A DNA stretch of 64,000 nt from Firm-04 sp946413695 (GCA_946413695.1 CAMKLV010000008.1:12175-76174), one strand, 5' to 3'; positions 25,452-33,465 are shown, counted from the stretch's first letter. A program made the numbers and translations. The notes: generated from the letters alone by a model not told the origin.

Positions 25452-25576
25452 GGCTGCGGTATCTCCGATGGTTCTATAATGGGGGCACGCAGGGCGTGCT
25501 GCCGATATTCTAAAGTCCGAATGATTCAAAATCAGAACTGCAATCCAGTGTCCCAATCAAAAAACAGAATATAATG

Positions 25577-25620
25577 AAAGCCGCCAAATGACGCAATTAC
25601 GCAAATTTGGCGGCTTTCTT
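25577..25620 (+). terminator. Terminator downstream of mreD
   Basis: A 13-bp perfect stem (AAAGCCGCCAAAT with ATTTGGCGGCTTT, 25577-25589 and 25605-25617) is followed by CTTCTAT and the ATAAACATGGGG motif at 25631-25642. Confidence 0.85.
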
Positions 25621-25693
25621 CTATCCACACATAAACATGGGGTCTGAGGAGTGGGGATGGCAATGTTGTCAACCGAAACAGTTGCGGCAGTCT

Positions 25694-25879
25694 GTGAATT
25701 GCTTTGCAATTCACTCAGGGGCGCCCTCTATCGCAGGGCTCCCCTCTCCGAAAAACGATCCACCGGATCGTTTTATCGGATTCACCCCTGCGGAGCTCCT
25801 AAAGCAGGGGAATTCCGTGCTCTGCGGAGCACGGCTTAGGGCGCTGCCCTAAGAACCCGCGAGCTTTTGAAAAAGCTCG
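25694..25879. repeat. Array of seven consecutive short hairpins in a non-coding stretch
   Basis: Within the 565-base gap between mreD and the LRR gene lie seven back-to-back palindromes: 25694-25714 (9-bp arms, loop TTT), 25717-25745 (one mismatch), 25752-25774 (10-bp arms), 25785-25810 (7-bp arms), 25815-25834 (8-bp arms), 25836-25852 (7-bp arms) and 25860-25879 (9-bp arms). Six of the seven are perfect. No reading frame with a ribosome site covers the region. It could be a structured RNA or a non-autonomous mobile repeat; copies elsewhere in the genome cannot be checked here. Two terminators (25577 and 25915) bracket it. Confidence 0.8.
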
Positions 25880-25914
25880 ACCAAAACTTTTGTCTTGGAT
25901 AAAAACATGTAAGA

Positions 25915-25948
25915 AAGCCGCACCAATCAACACCAATTGGAGCGGCTT
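25915..25948 (+). terminator. Second terminator-like hairpin of the mreD downstream region
   Basis: AAGCCGC and GCGGCTT form the base and CCAAT/ATTGG the top of a stem with one mismatch. It is followed by CGTTCTATTT and the ATAAACATGGGG motif (25963-25974), the same tail as after the hairpin at 25577. The T-run is weak. Confidence 0.55.
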
Positions 25949-26016
25949 CGTTCTATTTCAGTATAAACATGGGGTTGGGGGCACAGTTTGCGCAGCAATA
26001 CTGTAAGTCCCACATT

Positions 26017-28479
26017 TCATGCCAGCACGAGGCGCTTTAAGAGGGTGAAATCGGCGGCAGTGACTTTTTTATCGCCGGAAAGATCGGCAGCAGCAAAGAC
26101 ACCCTGCGGCAGGTTCTCTGCCGTCAGCAGATGCTTCTGCAGCAGAACTGCATCCGCGATGCTGCATTTGCCGTCGCCGTTGAGGTCGCCGGTCACGCGG
26201 GATTTCGCATAAGAATACGGATACGCATTCAGCTCCGCGAGATCATTGCTGAACGCGATGATGCCCGCAGTATTATCCGAAGCGCCCTCCGCAACATGCA
26301 CACCGTAATACGGAATGCAGTAGTCAAATTTCCGGCTGTCATAGTAAAGGCAGCGGTCATCCGCGAGCGCATCCGGCGCATTGGAATCCCAGAGCAGAAT
26401 CCTACCGTCATAGTTTTTGCCGTCAAAGGTCCAGCTGCCGGATTCCTGCGCATAGCCGACAGTTCCGTGCGAGCCGGAATTCATCGCAAACACGAGCAGA
26501 AACGGCGAACTGCCGTGCGGGATATCCGCCGCAGCGCGGAGCATCCGGTAGATCATCTGCGCAGAGGGTTCATGTGCCGTTGAGCTGTTCACTCTGCCCT
26601 GCGTGGTCTGATAGTAGTTGATGAACGAGATCACTTCGTCCGTGGGTTTGAGTTCGGAGATTGTCTTTGCACCGTCCTGCCACTGATACGGCGCAAATAC
26701 GCCGTTTTTCGCAAGGATCGCCGTGATCGAAAGCCCGACGCACGAGCCGTCCCATGCGCCGTCCGCGGCAGTCAGCGGCACGCCGGCATCCGCAAGACGT
26801 TTCCGGTCGGCATCCGAAAGCTTGTAGCTGTCGCCGAACACCGCCGCCGAATTTCCGAATGACCAGCCGTCTTTGACATAATCGAAGGTCAGGTCTTTGC
26901 CGCTGAGGGCAATCGGCGGCGCTGTGAATCTGATCTTGTTTTCCTGCGCAAACTGCTCCGCGGCAGAGCCGGATTCGCCGTAAATCTGCGTCAGCCAGAG
27001 ATTCGCCTGCGTGCCGATGCTTGTCACCGACTGCGGGATCGTCAGCGTTTTGAGATACTGCGATTTTGCGAACACATCCGTGCCGATTGCCTCGCAGCCC
27101 TCGTTCAGGTTCAGGCAGACCAGATCGCCGCAGTTTGAGAATGCGCCGTCGCAGATGCGCCGCAGCGATGCCGGACAGTTGATCTCGACCGGATTGCTGC
27201 CCGCAAACACCTGATTCGCAATGATTCTGACACCCTCCGGAATCGTGAACATCCGCGGCAGATTCTCGGCGCCGAGCAGAATATTCCGGTAGATGAACAT
27301 GCCGTCCTTCGTGTTTTTGCTCCGGAGCAGATCGCAGCCGGAAAGCGCAGTCGGATCAATGCTTTCGATTGTCTCCGGCAGGGCAATATCCGTGAGTGCG
27401 GCGCAGTCCTTGAACGCCTCCTTGCCAACAGATTTCACGCCCTTGCAGCCGGAAACCTTTTCAAGCTGCTGACAGCCGGAGAACATCCCAATCGGAATAT
27501 CTGTGACGGCATCCGGAATGGTGATACTTTTGAGCGCGTTGCAATCCATAAAAGCAGACATGCCGATGGATGTCACGGCATCCGGAATTTTAATGCTTTC
27601 CAGCGCGGTACAGTCCATAAAAGCAAGCCTGCCGATGGATGTCACGGTATCAGGAATTGTAATGCTTTCCAGCGCGGAACAGCTTGAAAATGCAAAGTCA
27701 GGGATCTCCGTCACCGCTGCTGGAATTGTGATTGTTTTCAGAGCGGTGCAGTAACTAAACGCATACAGACCGAGTGTATTTACCGTTGCAGGAATCTCGA
27801 GCTGCGCCAGCGATTCACAATGAGAAAATGCTTGCGAACCGATCTCCTGCAAGCCCTCCGGCAGCGTCACCGACCGCAGCTCGGAATGGTGTTGAAACAC
27901 ATTTGCACCGAGCGCCTTGACCTCCGCAGGGACGGTGATTTCCTCCGCATCGGTTCCGCCGTACATCACAAGATTGCCGTTCAGGATGTAAAACGGCTTT
28001 TCCGGATTGCAGAGCTTTGTATCGCCCTCAAAAATATAAGAGCCGTACTCCGTGACCGAATCCGGACACTGCACCTCCTCAAGCTGCGGACATCCGCGAA
28101 AGGCATAGGCGCCGATTGATGTCAGCGTATCGGGCAGCTTGACGGATTTCAGCTTCGGAAACAGGCAGAATGCGCTGTTCCGGATCTGGGTGACGCCGCT
28201 TTCCACCACAAGCTCCGTGACCTCCGGCGCAACATCCTTCCATTGCGCATTATAAAACTTACTGTAGTTCTCCGGCACAAAATCCACCCATTCGCCGTAT
28301 GCCAGATGCTGCGTAATCGGAACAGGACCTTCGCCGGAAACCGTCAGCCTGCCGTCCTGCAGCGTCCATGTCAGGCTGCCGATCGTTCCCTGTTTTGCTG
28401 CCGCCGCGGAAACATCAATCCGGATCATGCCGCAGCATCCGGCAAGGAACAGCGCAGTCAGCTTCAGCAGTTTCTTCAT
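26017..28479 (-). CDS. Secreted LRR (BspA-type) / cysteine peptidase-like / dockerin protein
   Basis: An 820-residue cellulosomal protein. A signal peptide occupies about 1-30. Residues about 60-540 hold BspA/LRR_5-type leucine-rich repeats (units such as SITIPDTVTSIGRLAFMDCTAL). A papain-like domain follows, with Cys580 in WDGSCVGLS, His671 in SGSHGTVGY and Asp698/Asn700 in LLWDSN, an order that fits a C-H-D/N triad. The C-terminus is a dockerin with two Ca loops (GDLNGDGKCSIADAV and ADLSGDKKVTAADFT). The start at 28479 follows AGGAGG; upstream in-frame codons lack a site. The peptidase call is an inference from spacing; proteolysis, transglutamination or peptide sensing are all possible. 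Confidence 0.85.
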   Translation of the reverse strand: MKKLLKLTALFLAGCCGMIRIDVSAAAAKQGTIGSLTWTLQDGRLTVSGEGPVPITQHLAYGEWVDFVPENYSKFYNAQWKDVAPEVTELVVESGVTQIRNSAFCLFPKLKSVKLPDTLTSIGAYAFRGCPQLEEVQCPDSVTEYGSYIFEGDTKLCNPEKPFYILNGNLVMYGGTDAEEITVPAEVKALGANVFQHHSELRSVTLPEGLQEIGSQAFSHCESLAQLEIPATVNTLGLYAFSYCTALKTITIPAAVTEIPDFAFSSCSALESITIPDTVTSIGRLAFMDCTALESIKIPDAVTSIGMSAFMDCNALKSITIPDAVTDIPIGMFSGCQQLEKVSGCKGVKSVGKEAFKDCAALTDIALPETIESIDPTALSGCDLLRSKNTKDGMFIYRNILLGAENLPRMFTIPEGVRIIANQVFAGSNPVEINCPASLRRICDGAFSNCGDLVCLNLNEGCEAIGTDVFAKSQYLKTLTIPQSVTSIGTQANLWLTQIYGESGSAAEQFAQENKIRFTAPPIALSGKDLTFDYVKDGWSFGNSAAVFGDSYKLSDADRKRLADAGVPLTAADGAWDGSCVGLSITAILAKNGVFAPYQWQDGAKTISELKPTDEVISFINYYQTTQGRVNSSTAHEPSAQMIYRMLRAAADIPHGSSPFLLVFAMNSGSHGTVGYAQESGSWTFDGKNYDGRILLWDSNAPDALADDRCLYYDSRKFDYCIPYYGVHVAEGASDNTAGIIAFSNDLAELNAYPYSYAKSRVTGDLNGDGKCSIADAVLLQKHLLTAENLPQGVFAAADLSGDKKVTAADFTLLKRLVLA

Positions 28480-28522
28480 CAGAATTCCTCCTCTCAAAAC
28501 CGGACATGGCGTCCTTATCTGC

Positions 28523-28551
28523 AGTATACCACATACAAATACAAATTGCAA
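28523..28551 (-). promoter_or_regulatory. Promoter of the LRR/peptidase/dockerin gene
   Basis: On the minus strand TTGCAA (28551-28546) and TATACT (28528-28523) are 17 bases apart, about 45 bases upstream of the start codon. Confidence 0.8.
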
Positions 28552-28648
28552 CCCTCCGCATCATATTATAATATTTTTTACAGAAGCACATTTTCAATCA
28601 TCCGCTCAGCAAATATCGCAATTTCGCATTTCTATTTGTCATAAGCGG

Positions 28649-28677
28649 TTGCGTTTTTTGGGAAATTATGGTATACT
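28649..28677 (+). promoter_or_regulatory. Promoter of the zinc-ribbon protein gene
   Basis: TTGCGT and TATACT are separated by 17 bases. The start codon at 28701 is 24 bases after the -10, so the leader is very short. Confidence 0.8.
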
Positions 28678-28700
28678 GTAGAGCGACGGAGGTGATATTT

Positions 28701-29921
28701 ATGACACATTCAAACTGGAACTGCCCGCAGTGCCACCATCAGAATATCAGCGGCGACCTGATCAAATGCCCTGTCTGCGGCAAAAAGCGCAACCGCTGGG
28801 GATACTGGGACTGCCGCTACTGCGGTACCAAACAAATCCGCGCGGATCACAAGGAATGCCCGAACTGCGGCAAGGCAAAGGACCGCGATGTCAAATTCTA
28901 TCTGCACGATGACAGCCCCGTTGAATTCGTGGACGAGGTCTCCGGCGAAAGCGCTGTCCGCATCCGGAAGCAGAACTGGATCTGCCCCTACTGCTCGCAG
29001 CAGAATGATGACAGCGTCCAGACATGCACCTATTGCGGCGCACAGCGTTCCGAAAGTCAGGAGCGCTATCACGATATCCCCGCACCGCAGGAACAGCTCA
29101 ATCTGAACAAAAAAGCTGCAAATGCGCTTGCAGAGCGAAAACAGCAAAACAAACAGCGCGCCTGCTGTCTGGTGATCGCGCTGATCTTCCTGATTCCGAT
29201 TTTGATCGGCATCGTTCAGCATATCATGGAGGCTTCTGCGGAAAAACGCATCCGCACCGCAGAGCTGATCTCTGCAGATTGGGAAAGCGAGCTCCGGCTC
29301 GAGAAGCTGACAACATTTGAGGACAGCGGATGGGAACTGCCTTCCTATGCGCGCCTCATCCGGACAGCGCAGGAGGATTACCAGTATATCGACCACTACG
29401 AGAGCCGCTCACGCGAGGTCTGGATCGACGAGCCCGATGACTATGACTGGGGCGACGATGATGACTGGGATGACGGCGGCGGCTGGGATGATGACGGCGG
29501 CTGGGAGGATTACGGCGACGGTCAGTTCGGCATGTTCCGGATGCCCGTGCTGATGCTGCGGCCTGCTCTGCCGATGGCTGCGTTCTACTGGGAGACCGAA
29601 TACTACGAAGAACCGATCTACGCGACCAGAAAAGAGACCAAATATTACTACGAATACGATCAATGGGTGGACGGCAGAACGCTCCGGCTGCAGGGCGGCG
29701 CCGACGAGCCCCCGCACTACGCCGAGTTCTCCCCCTCGGACTATGAACGCGAGCGGTTCCGCACGATCTACTATTATGTCACATTCGAGGACCGCGGAAA
29801 GACCATTCGTGAGCAATGCTCCGAATCACAGTTCTATGAGTACATCAAGGACAAAACAGTCACCTATCGCATCAAGAAAGCGTATTCCACGCCGGATTAC
29901 CGGATGCTTGATCCCGAATAA
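28701..29921 (+). CDS. Multi-zinc-ribbon membrane protein with acidic Asp/Trp/Gly tract
   Basis: A 406-residue protein of unknown function. The N-terminus has three zinc-ribbon units with paired CxxC knuckles (CPQCHH with CPVCGKK, CRYCGTK with CPNCGKA, CPYCSQQ with CTYCGAQ). A basic helix and a transmembrane segment (about 150-175) follow, then a soluble part that contains an Asp/Gly/Trp/Tyr-rich low-complexity tract at about 250-275 and a beta-rich C-terminus with many Tyr and Glu. The zinc ribbons would be cytoplasmic. It might be a membrane-linked nucleic-acid or protein-binding factor, but nothing in the sequence proves it. ATG at 28701 follows GGAGG. Confidence 0.75.
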   Translation: MTHSNWNCPQCHHQNISGDLIKCPVCGKKRNRWGYWDCRYCGTKQIRADHKECPNCGKAKDRDVKFYLHDDSPVEFVDEVSGESAVRIRKQNWICPYCSQQNDDSVQTCTYCGAQRSESQERYHDIPAPQEQLNLNKKAANALAERKQQNKQRACCLVIALIFLIPILIGIVQHIMEASAEKRIRTAELISADWESELRLEKLTTFEDSGWELPSYARLIRTAQEDYQYIDHYESRSREVWIDEPDDYDWGDDDDWDDGGGWDDDGGWEDYGDGQFGMFRMPVLMLRPALPMAAFYWETEYYEEPIYATRKETKYYYEYDQWVDGRTLRLQGGADEPPHYAEFSPSDYERERFRTIYYYVTFEDRGKTIREQCSESQFYEYIKDKTVTYRIKKAYSTPDYRMLDPE

Positions 29922-29925
29922 CAGC

Positions 29926-29960
29926 AATCCCTGCGGAATTTGATGTTTCGCAGGGATTTT
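29926..29960 (+). terminator. Terminator of the zinc-ribbon protein gene
   Basis: A 10-bp stem (AATCCCTGCG with CGCAGGGATT) is followed by TTGCA, a short T-run, immediately after the stop codon. Confidence 0.75.
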
Positions 29961-30057
29961 GCAAGCATGTTGCAGACATTCATTTTTATCCGGCGCAAGA
30001 TTGTTACATTTATACAGAAAGTATTATCTATTTTAAGGAAATATTAAGAAAAAGGGC

Positions 30058-30086
30058 TTGACAATTTCGTCCAAAAATGATAGAAT
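30058..30086 (+). promoter_or_regulatory. Strong promoter of a candidate RNA gene
   Basis: TTGACA at 30058-30063 and TAGAAT at 30081-30086 are exactly 17 bases apart in an AT-rich context. No protein-coding frame with a ribosome site follows before the terminator at 30286. Confidence 0.82.
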
Positions 30087-30092
30087 AGAACT

Positions 30093-30322
30093 ATCAACAG
30101 ACCGATTCATTTATATCACCGCAACAGAATCGTTCTTTCCGACTTGCACAGATTTCTATATTCTCAGGCAGCTCCGCAGCTCGGTCTGTTTATGCAGTGA
30201 AAATGCCCGCATATCCGAAAAATGAATCTGCAGTTTTCGTCTTCGTATGTTTTTCTGCACGGTTACAGTATGCATCCCCAAAGCGGCAGCCTCACCGGTT
30301 CCCCGGTGGGGTTGCTTTTTTA
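30093..30322 (+). ncRNA. Candidate structured non-coding RNA (possibly 6S-like)
   Basis: This stretch runs from about 7 bases after a near-consensus promoter to a strong terminator. A 9-bp perfect long-range helix pairs GATTCATTT at 30104-30112 with AAATGAATC at 30220-30228, enclosing a smaller hairpin-rich part around 30164-30188 (AGCT-CCGC-AGCT core). The long closed rod with an open middle is what 6S RNA looks like, but I see no sequence signature that identifies 6S, SRP RNA or RNase P RNA. It could equally be an unclassified sRNA. It fills most of the 472-base gap between the zinc-ribbon gene and glmU. Confidence 0.45.
30286..30322 (+). terminator. Terminator of the candidate RNA gene
   Basis: A 13-bp stem (30286-30298 with 30303-30315, two G-T wobbles) with a 4-base loop is followed by seven T residues. 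Confidence 0.88.
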
Positions 30323-30340
30323 TGCCCTGCAAACTGACCA

Positions 30341-30386
30341 AAAAGCCGCTTCCATCAGTTTGATCCCTGATGAAAGCGGCTTCTGT
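30341..30386 (-). terminator. Terminator of glmU
   Basis: AAGCCGCTT and AAGCGGCTT form the base of a long stem with an ATCAG/CTGAT upper helix. It lies 8 bases past the glmU stop and on the minus strand is followed by TTTTGG. Confidence 0.75.
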
Positions 30387-30393
30387 TTTCAGA

Positions 30394-31785
30394 TTATTCG
30401 GGCTTCTTTTCCTCTTTCTTCTGCTGCGCGAATTTGCGGAGCGTGTAGCCCTCTTTGATGTGCAGCGTGCCGCGGTCGATCGCAAGCGCGTAATCCGGCA
30501 CATCGGTTGTGATGGTCGCACCGGCAGCGGTGTAGCTGTATTTGCCGAGGCTCACGGGCGCAATCAGATTGTTGTTGCAGCCGACAAACGCATAATCCCC
30601 GATCTCACAGCGCGACTTCTTGATGCCGTCGAAGTTGACGGTCACGCAGCCGCAGCCGATGTTGACCGCCTTGCCGATGTCGCTGTCGCCGAGATACGCA
30701 AGATGCGCAATCAGCGTATCCGGACCGATCACCGTGTTCTTGATCTCGACAAAGTCGCCGATCAGCGCGCCGGAGCAGATGTGGCTGTCCGGACGGATAT
30801 GCACATACGGTCCGATCTTGACGCCGGAGTCGATCTGCGACTGATAAGCCTGCATCGTGTTCAGCGTAACATTGTCCCCGACGGTACAGTCCTCGACCAC
30901 GCAGTTCGGACCGATGATGCAGTTTGCGCCGATCTCGGTCTTGCCGCGCAGGATCGTACCCGGCAGAATCTCCGTCCCTGCGCCGATCTTGACGCTGCGC
31001 TCAATGATGATGCCGTCTGTGCAGGTGAACCCGACACCGTTTGCCATATGATCGTTCAGGACTTTCATGCGTGCCGCCGTGTTCAGTGCGAGCAGACCCT
31101 TGCGGTCATTTGCACCGAGCACCACATCCGGATTCTCCGAGCAGAACGCGCCGGCTTTTCTGCCGCTCTCAAGCGCAATCGCAACGGTATCCGTCAGATA
31201 ATATTCATGCTGCGCGTTGTTGTTTTTGATCTGACCGAGCAGGTCAATGAGGTCAAGCGTGCGGAACCAGTAGCAGCCGGAATTGATCTCGCTGATCTTC
31301 TTCTGCTCATCGGTCGCATCCTTGTGCTCAACGATGCCCGCAATGCCGGATTCCGTCCGGAGAATTCTGCCGTAGCCGGTCGGATCGGGAACCTGTGCCG
31401 TGATGACCGTGACGGAATTCTGCGATTCCATGTGATACTTCAGCGAATCCTTGATCGTGTCGCTGTCAATGAACGGTGCATCGCCGCAGAGCACGAGCGT
31501 ATTGCCGTCGGTATCCGCATTCAAAAAGGGCAGCGTCTGCATGACGGCATGTCCGGTGCCGAGCCGCTCTGCCTGAAATGCGGTCTCGCAGCGGTCCCCG
31601 AGATAGGCTTTGATCTGCTCCGCCTCATAGCCGGTCACAACGCAGATTTTTTCGAGTCCGGCTGTTTCGCAGGCACCGAGTACCCATTCCAGCATCGGTT
31701 CCCCGAGCACCTTGAACATCGGCTTCGGGATCGGCGCCTTCATGCGCTTACCCTGTCCGCCGGCAAGAATCACAGCTTTATTCAT
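30394..31785 (-). CDS. glmU: Bifunctional GlmU: N-acetylglucosamine-1-phosphate uridyltransferase / acetyltransferase
   Basis: A 463-residue GlmU making UDP-GlcNAc for peptidoglycan. The N-terminal nucleotidyltransferase domain shows AVILAGGQGKRMKAPIPKPM and LCGDAPF; the C-terminal half is a left-handed beta helix of hexapeptide repeats (for example IGANCIIGPNCVVEDCTVGD) with GPYVHIRPDSHI and the NFDG and ALAIDRG segments of the acetyltransferase. Length is normal. The ATG at 31785 follows AAAGGACATTATGCC; sequence upstream is non-coding. Transcribed from its own promoter at 31843-31871. Confidence 0.95.
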   Translation of the reverse strand: MNKAVILAGGQGKRMKAPIPKPMFKVLGEPMLEWVLGACETAGLEKICVVTGYEAEQIKAYLGDRCETAFQAERLGTGHAVMQTLPFLNADTDGNTLVLCGDAPFIDSDTIKDSLKYHMESQNSVTVITAQVPDPTGYGRILRTESGIAGIVEHKDATDEQKKISEINSGCYWFRTLDLIDLLGQIKNNNAQHEYYLTDTVAIALESGRKAGAFCSENPDVVLGANDRKGLLALNTAARMKVLNDHMANGVGFTCTDGIIIERSVKIGAGTEILPGTILRGKTEIGANCIIGPNCVVEDCTVGDNVTLNTMQAYQSQIDSGVKIGPYVHIRPDSHICSGALIGDFVEIKNTVIGPDTLIAHLAYLGDSDIGKAVNIGCGCVTVNFDGIKKSRCEIGDYAFVGCNNNLIAPVSLGKYSYTAAGATITTDVPDYALAIDRGTLHIKEGYTLRKFAQQKKEEKKPE

Positions 31786-31842
31786 GGCATAATGTCCTTT
31801 CGTGTTCCTTACAAAATCGTGCAGTTTTCCTGCCTCTCCCCT

Positions 31843-31871
31843 ATTATAGCACACTTTCCCCCTGCGGTCAA
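31843..31871 (-). promoter_or_regulatory. Promoter of glmU
   Basis: On the minus strand TTGACC and TATAAT are separated by 17 bases, 57 bases upstream of the start codon. Upstream, at 31915-31936, two tandem GGTTACAAA units (GGTTACAAACC then GGTTACAAAGG) may be a protein-binding site. Confidence 0.85.
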
Positions 31872-32044
31872 GCCAAAATCTCATATCCGGATAAAGAAAT
31901 GTAGATACAGAAAAGGTTACAAACCGGTTACAAAGGTAATGCGAATGAGACAACTTTATCCCGAAAATTGTCTTGTATATATAGATGAAACATCTTTTTT
32001 GTGTTTGGAACCTCAATTTTCACAAAAATTTCACAGAAAAGCTC

Positions 32045-32098
32045 TTGACAAACCCGATTATATCGGGTATAATTCAATTAAGCTCAATCGAATTGAGC
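32045..32098 (+). promoter_or_regulatory. Peroxidase promoter with two palindromic operators
   Basis: TTGACA at 32045-32050 and TATAAT at 32068-32073 are 17 bases apart. A perfect 7-3-7 palindrome (ACCCGAT-TAT-ATCGGGT, 32052-32068) fills the spacer, and a second (GCTCAAT-CGA-ATTGAGC, 32082-32098) lies just after the -10. Their centres are 30 bp apart, so both face the same side of the helix. The likely ligand is the OhrR-like MarR regulator encoded at 33004, an inference. Confidence 0.8.
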
Positions 32099-32123
32099 AA
32101 TGTCTGAATCGGAGGTTCCAATC

Positions 32124-32663
32124 ATGAATATCTATGATTTCACTGTCAAGGACGCAAAAGGCAATGACGTCTCGCTGAATGACTACCGCGGAAAGGTACT
32201 GCTGATCGTCAACACCGCGACCGGCTGCGGCTTCACACCGCAGTATGACGGACTGCAGGACCTCTACGAAGCCTATCAGGCACAGGGGTTCGAAATCCTC
32301 GATTTCCCCTGCAACCAGTTCGGTGAGCAGGCACCCGGCACCGAGGAGGAGATCGTCAGCTTCTGCAAGGGCAGATTCGGCATCACCTTCAAACAGTTTG
32401 CAAAAATCGACGTCAACGGCGAGAATGCCCTGCCGCTTTACAAGCTGCTCAAAGCGGCAATCCCCGAGGATACCGTCGAGGGACTGAAAGCGAAAATGGC
32501 GATGAAGGCGATTTCCGCAATCAGCAAAACCTGCAAGGAGCCCGGCGATATCAAATGGAACTTTACAAAATTTCTCGTAGACCGCGAGGGCAAAGTTGTC
32601 GGCAGATTTTCGCCGACCGATGAGCCCAAGGTGCTCGAAGACAAAATAAAGGAGCTGTTATAA
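32124..32663 (+). CDS. Glutathione/thioredoxin peroxidase (cysteine-type GPx)
   Basis: A 179-residue peroxidase of the GPx family that reduces hydrogen and organic peroxides. The peroxidatic residue is Cys35 in NTATGCGFTPQ, with the conserved FPCNQFGEQ (Gln of the catalytic tetrad) and WNFTKFLVD (Trp and Asn). Bacterial Cys-type enzymes of this kind usually take electrons from thioredoxin. The ATG follows GGAGG and sits behind a promoter covered by two palindromes. Its stop codon overlaps the start of the next gene by one base. Confidence 0.95.
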   Translation: MNIYDFTVKDAKGNDVSLNDYRGKVLLIVNTATGCGFTPQYDGLQDLYEAYQAQGFEILDFPCNQFGEQAPGTEEEIVSFCKGRFGITFKQFAKIDVNGENALPLYKLLKAAIPEDTVEGLKAKMAMKAISAISKTCKEPGDIKWNFTKFLVDREGKVVGRFSPTDEPKVLEDKIKELL

Positions 32664-32920
32664 TGGATTACGTGTATCATACTGAAATGGTTTGTGCGCA
32701 GGAGATTCACTTTCATCTCGAGGATGATGTCGTGACGCAGATCGTCTTCATCGGCGGATGCAACGGCAACCTCAAAGCGATCTCCAAGCTCGTGGACGGC
32801 TGGACCGTCTCACAGATCGAAGAAAAGCTGCTCGGCAATACCTGCGGCAGACGTCCCACATCATGTGCGGATCAGCTTGCGAAAGCGGTCCGGCAGGCTT
32901 ACGAACAGTCAAAGGCTTAA
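32663..32920 (+). CDS. TSCPD domain protein (TIGR03905 type)
   Basis: An 85-residue protein made of a single TSCPD domain, related to a C-terminal part of vitamin B12-dependent ribonucleotide reductases. Typical features are FIGGCNGNLKAISKLVDG and the RPTSCADQLAKAV end. The stand-alone family is common in clostridia and has no proven role. It overlaps the peroxidase gene as TAATG, so it is probably under the same peroxide control. Confidence 0.9.
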   Translation: MDYVYHTEMVCAQEIHFHLEDDVVTQIVFIGGCNGNLKAISKLVDGWTVSQIEEKLLGNTCGRRPTSCADQLAKAVRQAYEQSKA

Positions 32921-33003
32921 CTGAATACCGCATCACGGATCCTGTCCATTCCGGGCAGGGTCCGCAGGTGCGTTATACGGATTTTTTTCAAGGGGTGAAA
33001 AGC

Positions 33004-33459
33004 ATGTCCGAACAACACTATGAGCAATTAAAACTTGAGAATCAGCTTTGTTTTCCGCTCTATGCATGCTCGAGAGAGGTCATCAAAAAATACCGCCCGT
33101 TCCTCGATGAGATCGGGCTGACCTATACGCAGTATGTCGCGATGATGGTCTTCTGGGAGGAGGAGGCAATCTCGGTCAAGGAACTGGGCAGGCGGCTCTA
33201 TCTCGATTCCGGCACACTGACGCCGGTGCTGAAAAGTCTCGAGCAGAAGGGTTACATCACGCGGCGCAGAAGCGCAGAGGATGAACGTGTGCTCATCGCG
33301 GCACTGACGCCCGAGGGCAAATCGCTGCAGGACGCCGCCGCAAAGATTCCGCAGCAGATCGGCGGGTGCATCCCGATGCAGCCAGAGGACGCTTTTCTGC
33401 TGCACAAACTGCTCTATAAATTGCTGCACAGCATCGAACCGCATGCCGAAAGGGAGTGA
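33004..33459 (+). CDS. MarR-family regulator, OhrR-like
   Basis: A 151-residue winged-helix repressor. The N-terminus LENQLCFPLYACSREV has the single-Cys redox switch of OhrR-type regulators at Cys16. The winged helix includes SVKELGRRLYLDSGTLTPVLKSLEQKGYI and the wing RRRSAEDERVL. OhrR proteins release DNA when this Cys is oxidised by organic peroxides. It lies 83 bases after the TSCPD gene and 6 bases before the LysR gene. No ohr gene is present; the likely target is the peroxidase promoter at 32045. Confidence 0.9.
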   Translation: MSEQHYEQLKLENQLCFPLYACSREVIKKYRPFLDEIGLTYTQYVAMMVFWEEEAISVKELGRRLYLDSGTLTPVLKSLEQKGYITRRRSAEDERVLIAALTPEGKSLQDAAAKIPQQIGGCIPMQPEDAFLLHKLLYKLLHSIEPHAERE

Positions 33460-33465
33460 CACGCA

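Noticed and set aside
31915..31936. Tandem GGTTACAAA units as a CtsR or other named operator
   Set aside because: The sequence does not fit the CtsR heptad consensus and no other named regulator could be matched, so it is only noted as a possible site.
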